A stretch of DNA of 64,000 bases from Erythrobacter sp. HKB08 (lineage in GTDB: Bacteria; Pseudomonadota; Alphaproteobacteria; Sphingomonadales; Sphingomonadaceae), in NCBI RefSeq assembly GCF_004114695.1, contig NZ_CP035310.1, positions 2,029,501-2,093,500 on the forward strand, read 5' to 3'. Below are positions 26,512 to 35,122 of the stretch, piece by piece; position 1 is the stretch's first letter; the number at the start of each line of letters is the position of its first letter. The notes beneath the pieces are model-generated. The model was not told where the DNA came from. It searched no databases and saw nothing but the letters and a program-made list of their open reading frames with translations. Position numbers and translations under genes: made by a program.

Positions 26512-27984
26512 GTGCATATGAACCTTACTCACCCCTATCGAGACGAGGACGGCGACAAGCTGCGCGAAGAGTGCGGCGTGTTCGGCGCTATCAATGCGCA
26601 GGACGCAGCGGCCGTTACCGCGCTAGGCCTCCACGCCTTGCAGCATCGCGGGCAGGAAGCTGCCGGCATCACCAGCTTCGACGGCACGACCTTCTTCACC
26701 CGCCGCGGCCTCGGCCATGTGGCGGAGAACTTCTCCTCGCAGGAACAACTCGCCGAACTGCCGGGCTTCATGGCGGCGGGCCACGTGCGCTATTCGACCA
26801 CCGGCGGCGCGGGGCTTCGCAACGTGCAGCCGCTCTATGCCGATCTTGCGAGCGGCGGCTTCGCGGTTGCGCATAACGGTAATATTTCCAATGCGATGAC
26901 GCTGCGAAACGATCTCGTCAGCCGCGGCGCGATCTTCCAGTCGACCTCCGATACCGAGGTCATCATCCACCTCGTCGCGACGAGCCGCTATCCGACGATG
27001 ATCGACCGGCTGGTCGACGCGCTTCGCCTCGTCGAAGGTGCCTATTCGCTGATCGTCACCACGCCCGAAGGCATGATCGCCTGCCGCGATCCGCTCGGCA
27101 TCCGCCCGCTCGTCATGGGCCGGATGGGCGATGCCGTGCTGTTCGCGAGCGAGAGCGTCGCCTTCGATGTCGTCGGCGCCGAATTCATCCGCCAGGTCGA
27201 GCCGGGCGAGATGGTCAAGGTCGGCTTCGACGGCGAGATCGAATCGCTCCACCCGTTCGGCCGCCATGCCGCGCGGCCCTGCATCTTCGAGCACGTCTAT
27301 TTCAGCCGCCCGGATTCGATTTTCGACGGCCGCAGCGTCTACGCCGCGCGCAAGGCGATCGGCGAGCAGCTGGCGATCGAAAGCCCGTGCGACGTCGACC
27401 TCGTGGTGCCGGTACCCGACAGCGGCGTCCCGGCGGCAATCGGCTACGCCCAGCAATCGGGCGTACCCTTCGAGCTCGGCATCATTCGCTCGCACTATGT
27501 CGGGCGCACTTTCATCCAGCCTTCGGACGGCGCGCGCCATTCGGGCGTCAGGCGCAAGCACAATGCGAACCGCGGCCTCGTCGAAGGCAAGCGCATCGTC
27601 CTCATCGACGATTCCATCGTGCGCGGGACGACGAGCATGAAGATCGTCCAGATGATGCGCGATGCAGGGGCGAGCGAAGTGCATTTTCGCGTCGCCAGCC
27701 CGCCGACCGCGCATAGCTGCTTCTATGGCGTCGATACGCCGGAACGTTCCAAGCTGCTCGCCGCGCGCATGGACATCGAGCCGATGCGCGAGTTCATCAA
27801 GGCGGACAGCCTCGCCTTCGTCTCGATCGACGGCCTTTATCGCGCCGTCGGCCAGGAAAAGCGCAAGACCTCCTGCCCGCAATTCTGCGATGCCTGTTTC
27901 ACGGGCGATTATCCGACGTCGCTGACCGATCTTTCGCAGCGCGAAGCAAGCGACGCACAACTTTCCTTCGACAAGGTAGCCTGA
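26512..27984 (+). CDS. purF: Amidophosphoribosyltransferase
   Basis: 490 aa. It makes 5-phosphoribosylamine from PRPP and glutamine, the first step of purine synthesis. The N-terminal nucleophile cysteine is in REECGVFG after a short propeptide that would be removed; HRGQEAAGI, HNGNISN and STSDTEVI belong to the glutaminase half, and VLIDDSIVRGTTS is the PRPP site. Two ATGs (26512 and 26518) are possible; the ribosome site is weak. The stop is followed directly by the next ATG. Confidence 0.96.
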   Translation: MHMNLTHPYRDEDGDKLREECGVFGAINAQDAAAVTALGLHALQHRGQEAAGITSFDGTTFFTRRGLGHVAENFSSQEQLAELPGFMAAGHVRYSTTGGAGLRNVQPLYADLASGGFAVAHNGNISNAMTLRNDLVSRGAIFQSTSDTEVIIHLVATSRYPTMIDRLVDALRLVEGAYSLIVTTPEGMIACRDPLGIRPLVMGRMGDAVLFASESVAFDVVGAEFIRQVEPGEMVKVGFDGEIESLHPFGRHAARPCIFEHVYFSRPDSIFDGRSVYAARKAIGEQLAIESPCDVDLVVPVPDSGVPAAIGYAQQSGVPFELGIIRSHYVGRTFIQPSDGARHSGVRRKHNANRGLVEGKRIVLIDDSIVRGTTSMKIVQMMRDAGASEVHFRVASPPTAHSCFYGVDTPERSKLLAARMDIEPMREFIKADSLAFVSIDGLYRAVGQEKRKTSCPQFCDACFTGDYPTSLTDLSQREASDAQLSFDKVA

Positions 27985-28707
27985 ATGACTGACGCCAAAC
28001 CGCTCGAGGGGCGCCTTGCGCTCGTCACCGGTGCGAGCAAGGGTATCGGGGCCGCGACCGCCAAGGCGCTCGCTGCTGCCGGTGCGCATGTCGTCCTCAC
28101 CGCGCGCGACGTCCGCGCGCTGGAAGGGGTCGAAGACGAAATCCACGCGGCCGGCGGTCAATCCACTATCGCGCCGGTCGACCTGACCGAGGGCGATGGT
28201 ATCGCCCGGCTTGCACAGGCTATTGCGGGCCGGTGGGACAAGCTCGATATTCTCGTGATTTCAGCGGCCTACCTGCCGACCCTCACACCGGTCACGCAGA
28301 TCGATCCCAAGCAGTTCAACACCGCGCTGACGACCAATGTCCTTGCGACACAGGCTCTGCTCGCCGGGTTCGATGCGCTGCTCAAGCGCAGCGGCCAGGG
28401 CCGCGTCATTGGCCTGACCAGCTCGGTCGGGGCGAGCCCACGCGCCTACTGGTCGGCCTATGGCGCGAGCAAGGCGGCGTTCGAGAACCTGCTCGACAGC
28501 TATGCCGCCGAAGTCGAGAAAGTCGGCAATGTGAAGGTCGCCATTGTCGATCCGGGCGCCACCCGCACCGCCATGCGCGCCAAGGCCTATCCGGGCGAAG
28601 ATCCCTCGACGGTCAAGGAGCCGGTCCGAGTCGCAGAGCGCCTCGTCGAGCTTCTCGCGGGCGATTTCGAAACCGGCCACCGCGAAAGGGTCGCGGAAAC
28701 CGCCTGA
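27985..28707 (+). CDS. Short-chain dehydrogenase/reductase
   Basis: 240 aa classical SDR. Cofactor loop TGASKGIGAATAKAL, the catalytic Ser in LTSSVGASPRAY, and YGASKAAFENLL with Tyr and Lys. The start follows purF's TGA with no gap, so it is translated together with PurF. The substrate is unknown; the sequence does not show a FabG-like pattern. Confidence 0.9.
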   Translation: MTDAKPLEGRLALVTGASKGIGAATAKALAAAGAHVVLTARDVRALEGVEDEIHAAGGQSTIAPVDLTEGDGIARLAQAIAGRWDKLDILVISAAYLPTLTPVTQIDPKQFNTALTTNVLATQALLAGFDALLKRSGQGRVIGLTSSVGASPRAYWSAYGASKAAFENLLDSYAAEVEKVGNVKVAIVDPGATRTAMRAKAYPGEDPSTVKEPVRVAERLVELLAGDFETGHRERVAETA

Positions 28708-28834
28708 GACGGTGGTAAATATTCCTTAGGCATCCTGCGAAACCAACCGGAAACCAGACATGGCGAGGCTGTGCAAAGCCTGACGCGTATGCGCGCGGCA
28801 GGGATTTGGTCAGTTTTGAACGGGGAATCGCACC

Positions 28835-29185
28835 ATGATGGTCGACACGCACGAGAGCTATGACGTTGCAGCACAAGAAGATCGCTGCAGCCCGCGCACC
28901 AAGATCACCATTCCGGCGCAGCTGCGCGCCTCGGGTGGCCGCGCATTCCAGACCGTAGTCCACGACCTGTCGATTTCTGGCTTTTCGGCATCGGCCATCA
29001 GCCGCATGCATCCGGGCCAGATCTGCTGGATCAGCCTGCCCGGCCTCGAATCGCTCCAGGCCGAAGTCGTCTGGTGGGAAAACTCGATCGTCGGCTGCGC
29101 CTTCATGGAGCTGCTGAGCCCCATCGTGCACGACAACATCCTGCAGAATTACAGCCCTTCGTCGGTCTACCGCAGCGCCCTCTGA
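28835..29185 (+). CDS. PilZ domain protein
   Basis: 116 aa. The c-di-GMP motifs are RCSPRTKI (R-x3-R, about residues 17-21) and DLSISGFSAS (the D-x-S-x-x-G loop), the layout of a single-domain PilZ receptor. The rest is a beta barrel (QAEVVWWENSIVGCAFME). It may link c-di-GMP to exopolysaccharide or motility; no partner gene is adjacent. The start is 28835 or 28838 behind GGGGAA. Confidence 0.85.
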   Translation: MMVDTHESYDVAAQEDRCSPRTKITIPAQLRASGGRAFQTVVHDLSISGFSASAISRMHPGQICWISLPGLESLQAEVVWWENSIVGCAFMELLSPIVHDNILQNYSPSSVYRSAL

Positions 29186-29191
29186 CCGCGC

Positions 29192-30394
29192 TTATTCGGC
29201 TGCAGGCGCGCTCGCCTTGTCGACCGCTGCCTGCACCGATTTGTAGAACCGCTCACGCTCTGCGCCGACGCCGTCGTAATCCGTCGCCGTCGGCCAATTG
29301 CTGTTCGAGGCAATGACGAGCTTGCGGGCCGGGTCGATGAAGATGCCCTGCCCGAAGATGCCCTGGGCGGCGTAGCTGCCGTCGTCATTGGTCCACCATT
29401 GGTAGCCATAGCCGCGCCCGTCGATCCCGATGGGAGCCTGCTTCGTCGTGGCATCCGCGATCCAGCCTTCGGGCAGGATACTCACCCCGTCGATCTGCGC
29501 CCCGCCGAGCATGAACAGGCCGAAACGCGCGAAGTCGCGGGTCGATGCCTGGATGCAGCACCCGCTGATCTCGTGATCGGTCGCGCCGAGCAGCCAGGTC
29601 GCATCCTGCTGCATGCCAAAGGGCTTCCAGACCTTCTCCGAAAGGTACTCGGCAAGCGGCTTGCCCGTCGCCTCGCTCACCAGCACGCCGATGAGGTTCG
29701 TCTCACCGGTCTTGTAGACCCACTTCTCGCCAGCAGGCGCCTCGCGCGGGAGGGTGCGCATGTAGCTCACCGTCACGTCGAGGCCGTCCTCCGGTTGGTG
29801 TTCGTTGAACAAGGCCACATCGGAGTTCGGATCGGTATAATCCTCGTTCCATTTGACGCCCGACGTCATGGTGAGAAGCTGGCGAACCGTCACGTCGTCA
29901 TAGGCAGAACCCTTCAGCCCCGCGATGTAGTCGGTCACCTTGTCGTCGAGGCTCCTGATCGCCCCGTCCTTCACCGCGGCGCCGACCATGGTCGAAGTCA
30001 GGCTCTTGGCGACCGAGAAGCTGGTCCACTTGCCGTCGGCATCGAAGCCGAGGCCGTATTTCTCGAACACCACCTTGCCGTCATGCACGATGACCAGCGC
30101 GGCAGTGCGCTGGCTGTCCATGTAGGCATCGATATCGGTATCGATCGCCAGCGGCTCGCCTGCGGGCAGCGGATACACGCTGTCGCCCGCTTCGATCACT
30201 CTCGCATCGGCGAGGATCGAAATCGCGTCGAGCGAGCGGAAGGCCGCATCGCGCTGTTCGGTCGACCAGAACAGGACATTGCGATCGGTCGGCATGTTCG
30301 CGAGCAGCGCCCGCTGGTCGTCGTCCAGCATAGCATAGGTCACGCCGCCCGCTGCCGCGATGGCGACCAAGCCGCCGATAATCCATTTCTTCAT
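29192..30394 (-). CDS. Beta-lactamase-fold serine hydrolase (NylB-like)
   Basis: 400 aa. An N-terminal signal anchor (KKWIIGGLVAIAAAGGVTYA) is followed by the serine hydrolase domain: TSFSVAKSLTSTMVG contains the S-x-x-K pair (SVAK), with MTSGVKWNEDY and TGETNLIGVL as later motifs and RGYGYQWWTND near the C-terminus. The class C beta-lactamase/6-aminohexanoate-dimer hydrolase group fits. The substrate is unknown. It is 11 bp behind the CFA-synthase-like gene and probably its last operon mate. Confidence 0.9.
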   Translation of the reverse strand: MKKWIIGGLVAIAAAGGVTYAMLDDDQRALLANMPTDRNVLFWSTEQRDAAFRSLDAISILADARVIEAGDSVYPLPAGEPLAIDTDIDAYMDSQRTAALVIVHDGKVVFEKYGLGFDADGKWTSFSVAKSLTSTMVGAAVKDGAIRSLDDKVTDYIAGLKGSAYDDVTVRQLLTMTSGVKWNEDYTDPNSDVALFNEHQPEDGLDVTVSYMRTLPREAPAGEKWVYKTGETNLIGVLVSEATGKPLAEYLSEKVWKPFGMQQDATWLLGATDHEISGCCIQASTRDFARFGLFMLGGAQIDGVSILPEGWIADATTKQAPIGIDGRGYGYQWWTNDDGSYAAQGIFGQGIFIDPARKLVIASNSNWPTATDYDGVGAERERFYKSVQAAVDKASAPAAE

Positions 30395-30404
30395 GTCCGT
30401 CCTC

Positions 30405-31643
30405 TCAACCTTCCTTCACCAGCGTCACCTGGTGGACGTCGATCCCGCCCCCGCGGAAGCCGCCTTCGCAATACATCAGGTAGTAGCGCCACAGCCGCTG
30501 GAAGCGCTCGTCGAAGCCTTTCGGCAGCCTACCGGCGGCAGCGGCCGCATCGAAATTCTCGCGCCAGGCCTTGAGCGTTTCGGCATAGTCGAGCCCGAAG
30601 TCAGAGCGATCGCGCCAGCGCAGTCCGCGCTCCTCCGCCAGTGCCTCGAACTCGCTGTTGCGGATCAGCAGGCCGCCGGGGAAGATGTAGGCCTGGATGA
30701 AATCCGCGCTCTTCGCATAGGCGTCGAACAGCGAATCCTTCATCGAGATATACTGGATCGCCGCCTTGCCGCCCGGCTTCAGGTTGCGCGCGATGCAGTC
30801 CATGAAGGTCGGCCAGTATTCGCGGCCCAATGCCTCGACCATTTCGACGCTGACGATCGCATCGAACTGCCCGTCGGTGTCGCGATAATCCTGCTTGAGG
30901 AAGGAGATCGAGGGATCGTGTCGCTCGCGCGCCCAGGCCAGCTGCTCGTCCGAGAGGCTGATGCCCGTGACGCTCGCCCCGCCCTTTGCGAAGTGATCCG
31001 ACAGCCCGCCCCAGCCGCAGCCGATTTCGAGCAGGCTGTCGGGCGAGCCGAGCCGGTCGGCAAGCGCCTGCCACTTGCGACGCTGCGCTGCCTCGAGGTC
31101 GTCGCCCTCCTGCCAGATCGCGCTCGAATAGCTCATCGTCGCATCGAGCCACTGTGCGTAGAAATCGTTGCCGAGATCGTAATGCGCATGGATGTTCCGC
31201 GCAGAACCGGCGCGCGTGTTTCGGTTGAGCCAGTGGGCGAAGCGCGCCGCTATCCGAAACGGCCCCTGCGCCCTGCCCGTTTCGCCGAGCGCATCGCCGT
31301 TGGCCATGAACAGGGCAAACAGGGGCACGGGGTCCGGGCTTTCCCATTCACCCGCTTCCCATGCCTGGTACCAGCCGATCGAGCCATTGGTCGCCAGCCG
31401 CATCAACGCGCGCCAGTCGTTGAGCTTGACCTCCGCCTCGAAACCGGGCGCGCGGCCGCCGATCAGCCGCGTCGTGCCGTCGGGCAGGTGACCGAGAATG
31501 GAACCCTTCTCCATCCCCTCGTCCACCCGGTCGAGAATCTTGTGAAAACTCGGCGCGATCATGCGCGCCACGAAACCCGGCTTGCGTTCGAAACGCGCCG
31601 CGCCCTTGAGCAGGTCTGCTCCCCTGTCGAACCCCGCCGTCAT
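30405..31643 (-). CDS. Cyclopropane-fatty-acyl-phospholipid synthase family methyltransferase
   Basis: 412 aa from the ATG at 31643 (frame open to 31679). SAM-dependent enzyme transferring a methylene to unsaturated lipid chains. Family motifs are AHYDLGNDFYAQWLD, MSYSSAIW, LEIGCGWGGLS and FIQAYIFPGG. The N-terminal about 110 residues form the CFA lipid-binding part. It sits 38 bp behind the photolyase gene; photolyase and CFA-like synthases often occur together in photo-oxidative stress units of alphaproteobacteria, which suggests a protective role. Confidence 0.93.
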   Translation of the reverse strand: MTAGFDRGADLLKGAARFERKPGFVARMIAPSFHKILDRVDEGMEKGSILGHLPDGTTRLIGGRAPGFEAEVKLNDWRALMRLATNGSIGWYQAWEAGEWESPDPVPLFALFMANGDALGETGRAQGPFRIAARFAHWLNRNTRAGSARNIHAHYDLGNDFYAQWLDATMSYSSAIWQEGDDLEAAQRRKWQALADRLGSPDSLLEIGCGWGGLSDHFAKGGASVTGISLSDEQLAWARERHDPSISFLKQDYRDTDGQFDAIVSVEMVEALGREYWPTFMDCIARNLKPGGKAAIQYISMKDSLFDAYAKSADFIQAYIFPGGLLIRNSEFEALAEERGLRWRDRSDFGLDYAETLKAWRENFDAAAAAGRLPKGFDERFQRLWRYYLMYCEGGFRGGGIDVHQVTLVKEG

Positions 31644-31680
31644 GCCGCCATCTATGGCGCGGCGGGCGTGCCGGGGCAAG

Positions 31681-33072
31681 CTAGCCGGACTTCATGTCCC
31701 GATATGCTTCGAGCGCCCGTTCGCGCCCTTCCTTGTGGGCGATGATCTTGGACGGATAGTCGTCCGGCTTGCAGCCGTGTTCTTCCGGATCGTGGATCTT
31801 GTCGTCGGGCAGATCGGCCAGTTCGGGCACGTATTCGCGGATATAGCCCGCCGCATCGAATTTCTCCGACTGGGTGAGCGGCGCCATGATCCGGCTGAAC
31901 ATGTTGCTGTCGACGCCGGTGCCCGCGACCCACTGCCAGTTGGTGCCGTTGGAGGCGTAGTCAGCATCGACGAGGCAATCCCAGAACCATTTTTCGCCGT
32001 GGCGCCAGTCGATCAGCAGGTGCTTGATGAGGAAGCTCGCCGTGATCATCCGCACGCGGTTGTGCATCCAGCCGGTCTGCCACAGCTGGCGCATTCCGGC
32101 ATCGACGATCGGGTAGCCGGTCTGCCCCTTCTGCCAGGCCTCCAGCTCTTCCTGGATCAGGTGCCCGCGATTGGGATTGCGCCACGCCATCTCGTCGAAA
32201 CGGTCGCGGTAGCTTTCCTTCGGATAGGCGGGAAACTGGCAGATGACGTTCTGCGCATAGTCGCGCCAAATCAGCTCTTTCTCGAAGGTCTTCCAGCCCT
32301 GGCTGCGCTTGTCCTTGAAGCGGTGCCAGATCTGGACCGGAGTGATCTCGCCCCAGTGTAGGTGCGGCGACATCTGGCTGGTCTTGTCGACCGAGGGGAG
32401 GTTCCGCCCATCGTCATATTCGTCGACATGATCGGCCCACCAGTCGAGCCGCTCATGCGCCGCCGCTTCGCCTACCTCCCAGAAGTCCGCGATGCCGCCC
32501 GACCAGTCGGGTTTCGTCGGCAGGAGGTTCCAGTCGGATAGCTCGTCGCTCGCCGGCCAGTCATCGGGCGAGGAAAGCGTTTCCGGCTCCGGCAGTTCGT
32601 CGCGCGGCGGCATCTGCTCGAGCGTCGCCTTCGAGAACGGCGTGTAGATTTTGTAGGGATCGCCCGAACCGGTCGTGATGTGGCCGGGCGGGAAGAGGTA
32701 GTTGGCGTCGTAGAGTTCGAGCTCCAGCTTGTCCTTCAACTGCCCCTGCGCCTTGCGCCACCACGGCTCGTAGTGCCGATTGGCATGGACGGTGTCGGCA
32801 CCCACGGCATGGGCGACCTTGGCCAGTTCCTCGACCGCATCGCCGCGCCGCAGAACGATGCGAGAATTGCGCGCGCCGAAGCTCTTGCCCAGGCTTTCGA
32901 GCGAATGGTGCAGCCACCAGCGCGATGCACCGCCATACTTGTGATCGCCCGCGCACTCGTCATCGAGAACATAGACCGCGACCACCGGCCCGGCCTGCGC
33001 GGCATGGTAGAGCGCCGGATTGTCCGCCATGCGCAGGTCGCGGCGGAGCCAGACGATTTGTGGTTTGGACAT
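31681..33072 (-). CDS. phrB: Deoxyribodipyrimidine photolyase
   Basis: 463 aa from the ATG at 33072, six bases behind AAGGGG; a GTG at 33087 in the same frame is the alternative. The alpha/beta antenna-binding domain begins WLRRDLRMADNPAL, and the FAD domain has SPHLHWGEITP, ELIWRDYAQN, GYPIVDAGMRQLWQTGWMHN and the C-terminal TNWQWVAGTG. It repairs cyclobutane pyrimidine dimers with light; the pattern is class I CPD photolyase. The 5' end is 27 bp behind the YdjM-type gene. Confidence 0.95.
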   Translation of the reverse strand: MSKPQIVWLRRDLRMADNPALYHAAQAGPVVAVYVLDDECAGDHKYGGASRWWLHHSLESLGKSFGARNSRIVLRRGDAVEELAKVAHAVGADTVHANRHYEPWWRKAQGQLKDKLELELYDANYLFPPGHITTGSGDPYKIYTPFSKATLEQMPPRDELPEPETLSSPDDWPASDELSDWNLLPTKPDWSGGIADFWEVGEAAAHERLDWWADHVDEYDDGRNLPSVDKTSQMSPHLHWGEITPVQIWHRFKDKRSQGWKTFEKELIWRDYAQNVICQFPAYPKESYRDRFDEMAWRNPNRGHLIQEELEAWQKGQTGYPIVDAGMRQLWQTGWMHNRVRMITASFLIKHLLIDWRHGEKWFWDCLVDADYASNGTNWQWVAGTGVDSNMFSRIMAPLTQSEKFDAAGYIREYVPELADLPDDKIHDPEEHGCKPDDYPSKIIAHKEGRERALEAYRDMKSG

Positions 33073-33099
33073 CGATACCCCTTTCACGGGGTAACGAGG

Positions 33100-34062
33100 T
33101 CACTCGCCGCTCGGTTCCACATCGTTCGGCTTCGCCAGCTTTACGGTGAAACGCCCGCGCGCCATCGGATCGTAGAACCGGCCATCGCGCAGCAGCAGTG
33201 CGCCGTCCTCGCAGGTTTCAAGGAACGGGACGCGGCTCCACAGGCGAAATGCGTCCTCTTCGCTTTGCGAGCCGACCGGCAGCGAGTTGCAGGCCGCCTG
33301 CGGTGCCGGACCGCCGAGCGATGTGCGGTCATCGCTGTACCCGCCGATTACCGACCAGTCGCTGCGGATCGGATAGGTCCAGCCGCCGGGATCCTTGCGG
33401 TAGCTGATCATCTCCCGCTCCCAGAAAACGAGTGGTTTCGGGGAAGCTATGATCTCGTCGCGAGCCTCTCCCTGGTACCCACGCTCGGCAGCGCCGGTGA
33501 TGACGCCGTTGGCAAATATGTAAATGCCCGCAACGCTGAGCGCGACCTGTGCCGTGCGACGCCAGTTGCCGCCCCGTTTTTCCCGCCGCATCGAAAGCCA
33601 GGTCGCGACTATGAGGAGACCCCAGAGCCAAACGTCGATGATGAACAGCGTATCCCCGTAGAACCACTGGCTCGAGAACGGCTCCAGCAAGCGGATGCCA
33701 TATACGTTCAGCCAATCGAGCGCCGGGTGGGTCAGGCAGCCGATGAAGGCGAGCAGGTAGAGCCATTTGAAATCGACCGGCATTCGACCCTCGGGCCGCT
33801 TCCCGCGCCCCGCCTGCCAGCGGTCGAAGGCCCACAGCAGCCCAGCCAGTATCAGCGGCAACAGCAGCAGTGCCGGTGGGCCATGGGTAATACCGCGGCG
33901 GAAACCGAGATGCTCGACGCCTTCGAGCCAGAAGAAGCACGCCGCATCGACATCGGGCAGGTTCGCCCCGATGATCAGCGCGGGCATGGCGAGCCCGGTC
34001 TTCTTCTTGAGCCCCGCCTGCCCGATCAGCGCGCCGACGAGGCTATGGGTGAGATTGTCCAT
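33100..34062 (-). CDS. YdjM-type membrane-bound metal-dependent hydrolase
   Basis: 320 aa. The N-terminal MDNLTHSLVGALIG and ANLPDVDAACF with RRGITHGP give the His and Asp residues of the YdjM/DUF457 family, followed by several transmembrane helices (from about residue 65 to 190) and a periplasmic C-terminal region with RDDR-like loops. The activity is unknown. It lies between korB (25 bp) and photolyase (27 bp) and is probably co-transcribed with them. Confidence 0.85.
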   Translation of the reverse strand: MDNLTHSLVGALIGQAGLKKKTGLAMPALIIGANLPDVDAACFFWLEGVEHLGFRRGITHGPPALLLLPLILAGLLWAFDRWQAGRGKRPEGRMPVDFKWLYLLAFIGCLTHPALDWLNVYGIRLLEPFSSQWFYGDTLFIIDVWLWGLLIVATWLSMRREKRGGNWRRTAQVALSVAGIYIFANGVITGAAERGYQGEARDEIIASPKPLVFWEREMISYRKDPGGWTYPIRSDWSVIGGYSDDRTSLGGPAPQAACNSLPVGSQSEEDAFRLWSRVPFLETCEDGALLLRDGRFYDPMARGRFTVKLAKPNDVEPSGE

Positions 34063-34087
34063 CTAGGCTTCGCTCACCCTGACTAGG

Positions 34088-35122
34088 TCAGACCGGGTCC
34101 TGCGCCGTCCCGTCGACCGTCCAGGTCTGGCCCTTGGCGAGCAGCTTGGCGAGGCTCGTGTCCTTGCCTTCGCTCGAGCGCGCGCGCTCTTCGATGACCG
34201 CGCTCTCGAAAGTCGGGCGCGGATCGTCGTAGAGGACGCCGAGCGCCATCGGGAACGGGCCGAAGGGCATTTCGGCGAGCAGGTGCGCGATCATGCGGTT
34301 GGTCGCATCGTGGACCAGCACGCCGGCCGCCTTCCAATCGCCATCGACCACATCGACTACGGTGAGCGACAGCGCCTCGCGGTCGAGCGCGATGCCCATG
34401 GTGTCGCCGGCGAACAGCATCGGTTCGCCCGGCACCAGCCAGAGCTGGCGATCTTCCGCACCCTTGGGCGCGGCGAAATCGTCGAACACGTCCTTGTTGT
34501 AGACGATGCAGTTCTGGAAAATCTCGATAAAGGCCGCGCCCTGGTGGGCATGGGCTGCCTTGAGGACATCGGGCAGGTTCTTCGACACGTCGAAGCCGCG
34601 CCCGACGAAGCGTGCACCTGCACCGAGAGCGAAAGCCGCCGGATTGGCGGGCCGGTCGACCGAACCGATCGGGGTAGAGGGGCTGCGCGTACCGACGCGG
34701 CTGGTCGGCGAGTACTGGCCCTTGGTGAGACCGTAAATCTCGTTGTTGAACAGCATGATCTGCATGTTCACGTTGCGGCGCAGGACATGCAGCATGTGGT
34801 TGCCGCCGATCGACAGCCCGTCGCCGTCACCGGTAACGAGCCACACGTCGAGCTCCGGATTGGCGAGCTTTACGCCGGTTGCGAATGCAGGCGCGCGGCC
34901 GTGGATCGTGTGGAAGCCGTAGCTTTCCATGTAGTAGGGGAACCGGCTCGAGCAGCCGATGCCGCTGATGAAGCAGGTCTTCGCCGGATCCGCGCCGAGG
35001 TCGGGCAGCGTGCGCTGCACGGCCTTGAGGATCGCGTAGTCGCCGCAACCCGGGCACCAGCGGACCTCCTGGTCGGTGACCCAGTCCTTCAGCGTGGTTT
35101 CGATCTTGGCAGGTGCGTTCAT
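34088..35122 (-). CDS. korB: 2-oxoacid:ferredoxin oxidoreductase subunit beta
   Basis: 344 aa from the ATG at 35122, which overlaps the korA stop (ATGA); the same open frame continues to 37318 only as a korA shadow. CPGCGDYAIL and SGIGCSSRFPYY bring [4Fe-4S] cysteines, and GDGDGLSIGGNHML with FNNEIYGLTKGQ forms the thiamine diphosphate and magnesium site. This is the two-subunit 2-oxoglutarate type. It oxidises a 2-oxoacid with CoA and reduces ferredoxin; specificity for 2-oxoglutarate is inferred from homology. Confidence 0.93.
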   Translation of the reverse strand: MNAPAKIETTLKDWVTDQEVRWCPGCGDYAILKAVQRTLPDLGADPAKTCFISGIGCSSRFPYYMESYGFHTIHGRAPAFATGVKLANPELDVWLVTGDGDGLSIGGNHMLHVLRRNVNMQIMLFNNEIYGLTKGQYSPTSRVGTRSPSTPIGSVDRPANPAAFALGAGARFVGRGFDVSKNLPDVLKAAHAHQGAAFIEIFQNCIVYNKDVFDDFAAPKGAEDRQLWLVPGEPMLFAGDTMGIALDREALSLTVVDVVDGDWKAAGVLVHDATNRMIAHLLAEMPFGPFPMALGVLYDDPRPTFESAVIEERARSSEGKDTSLAKLLAKGQTWTVDGTAQDPV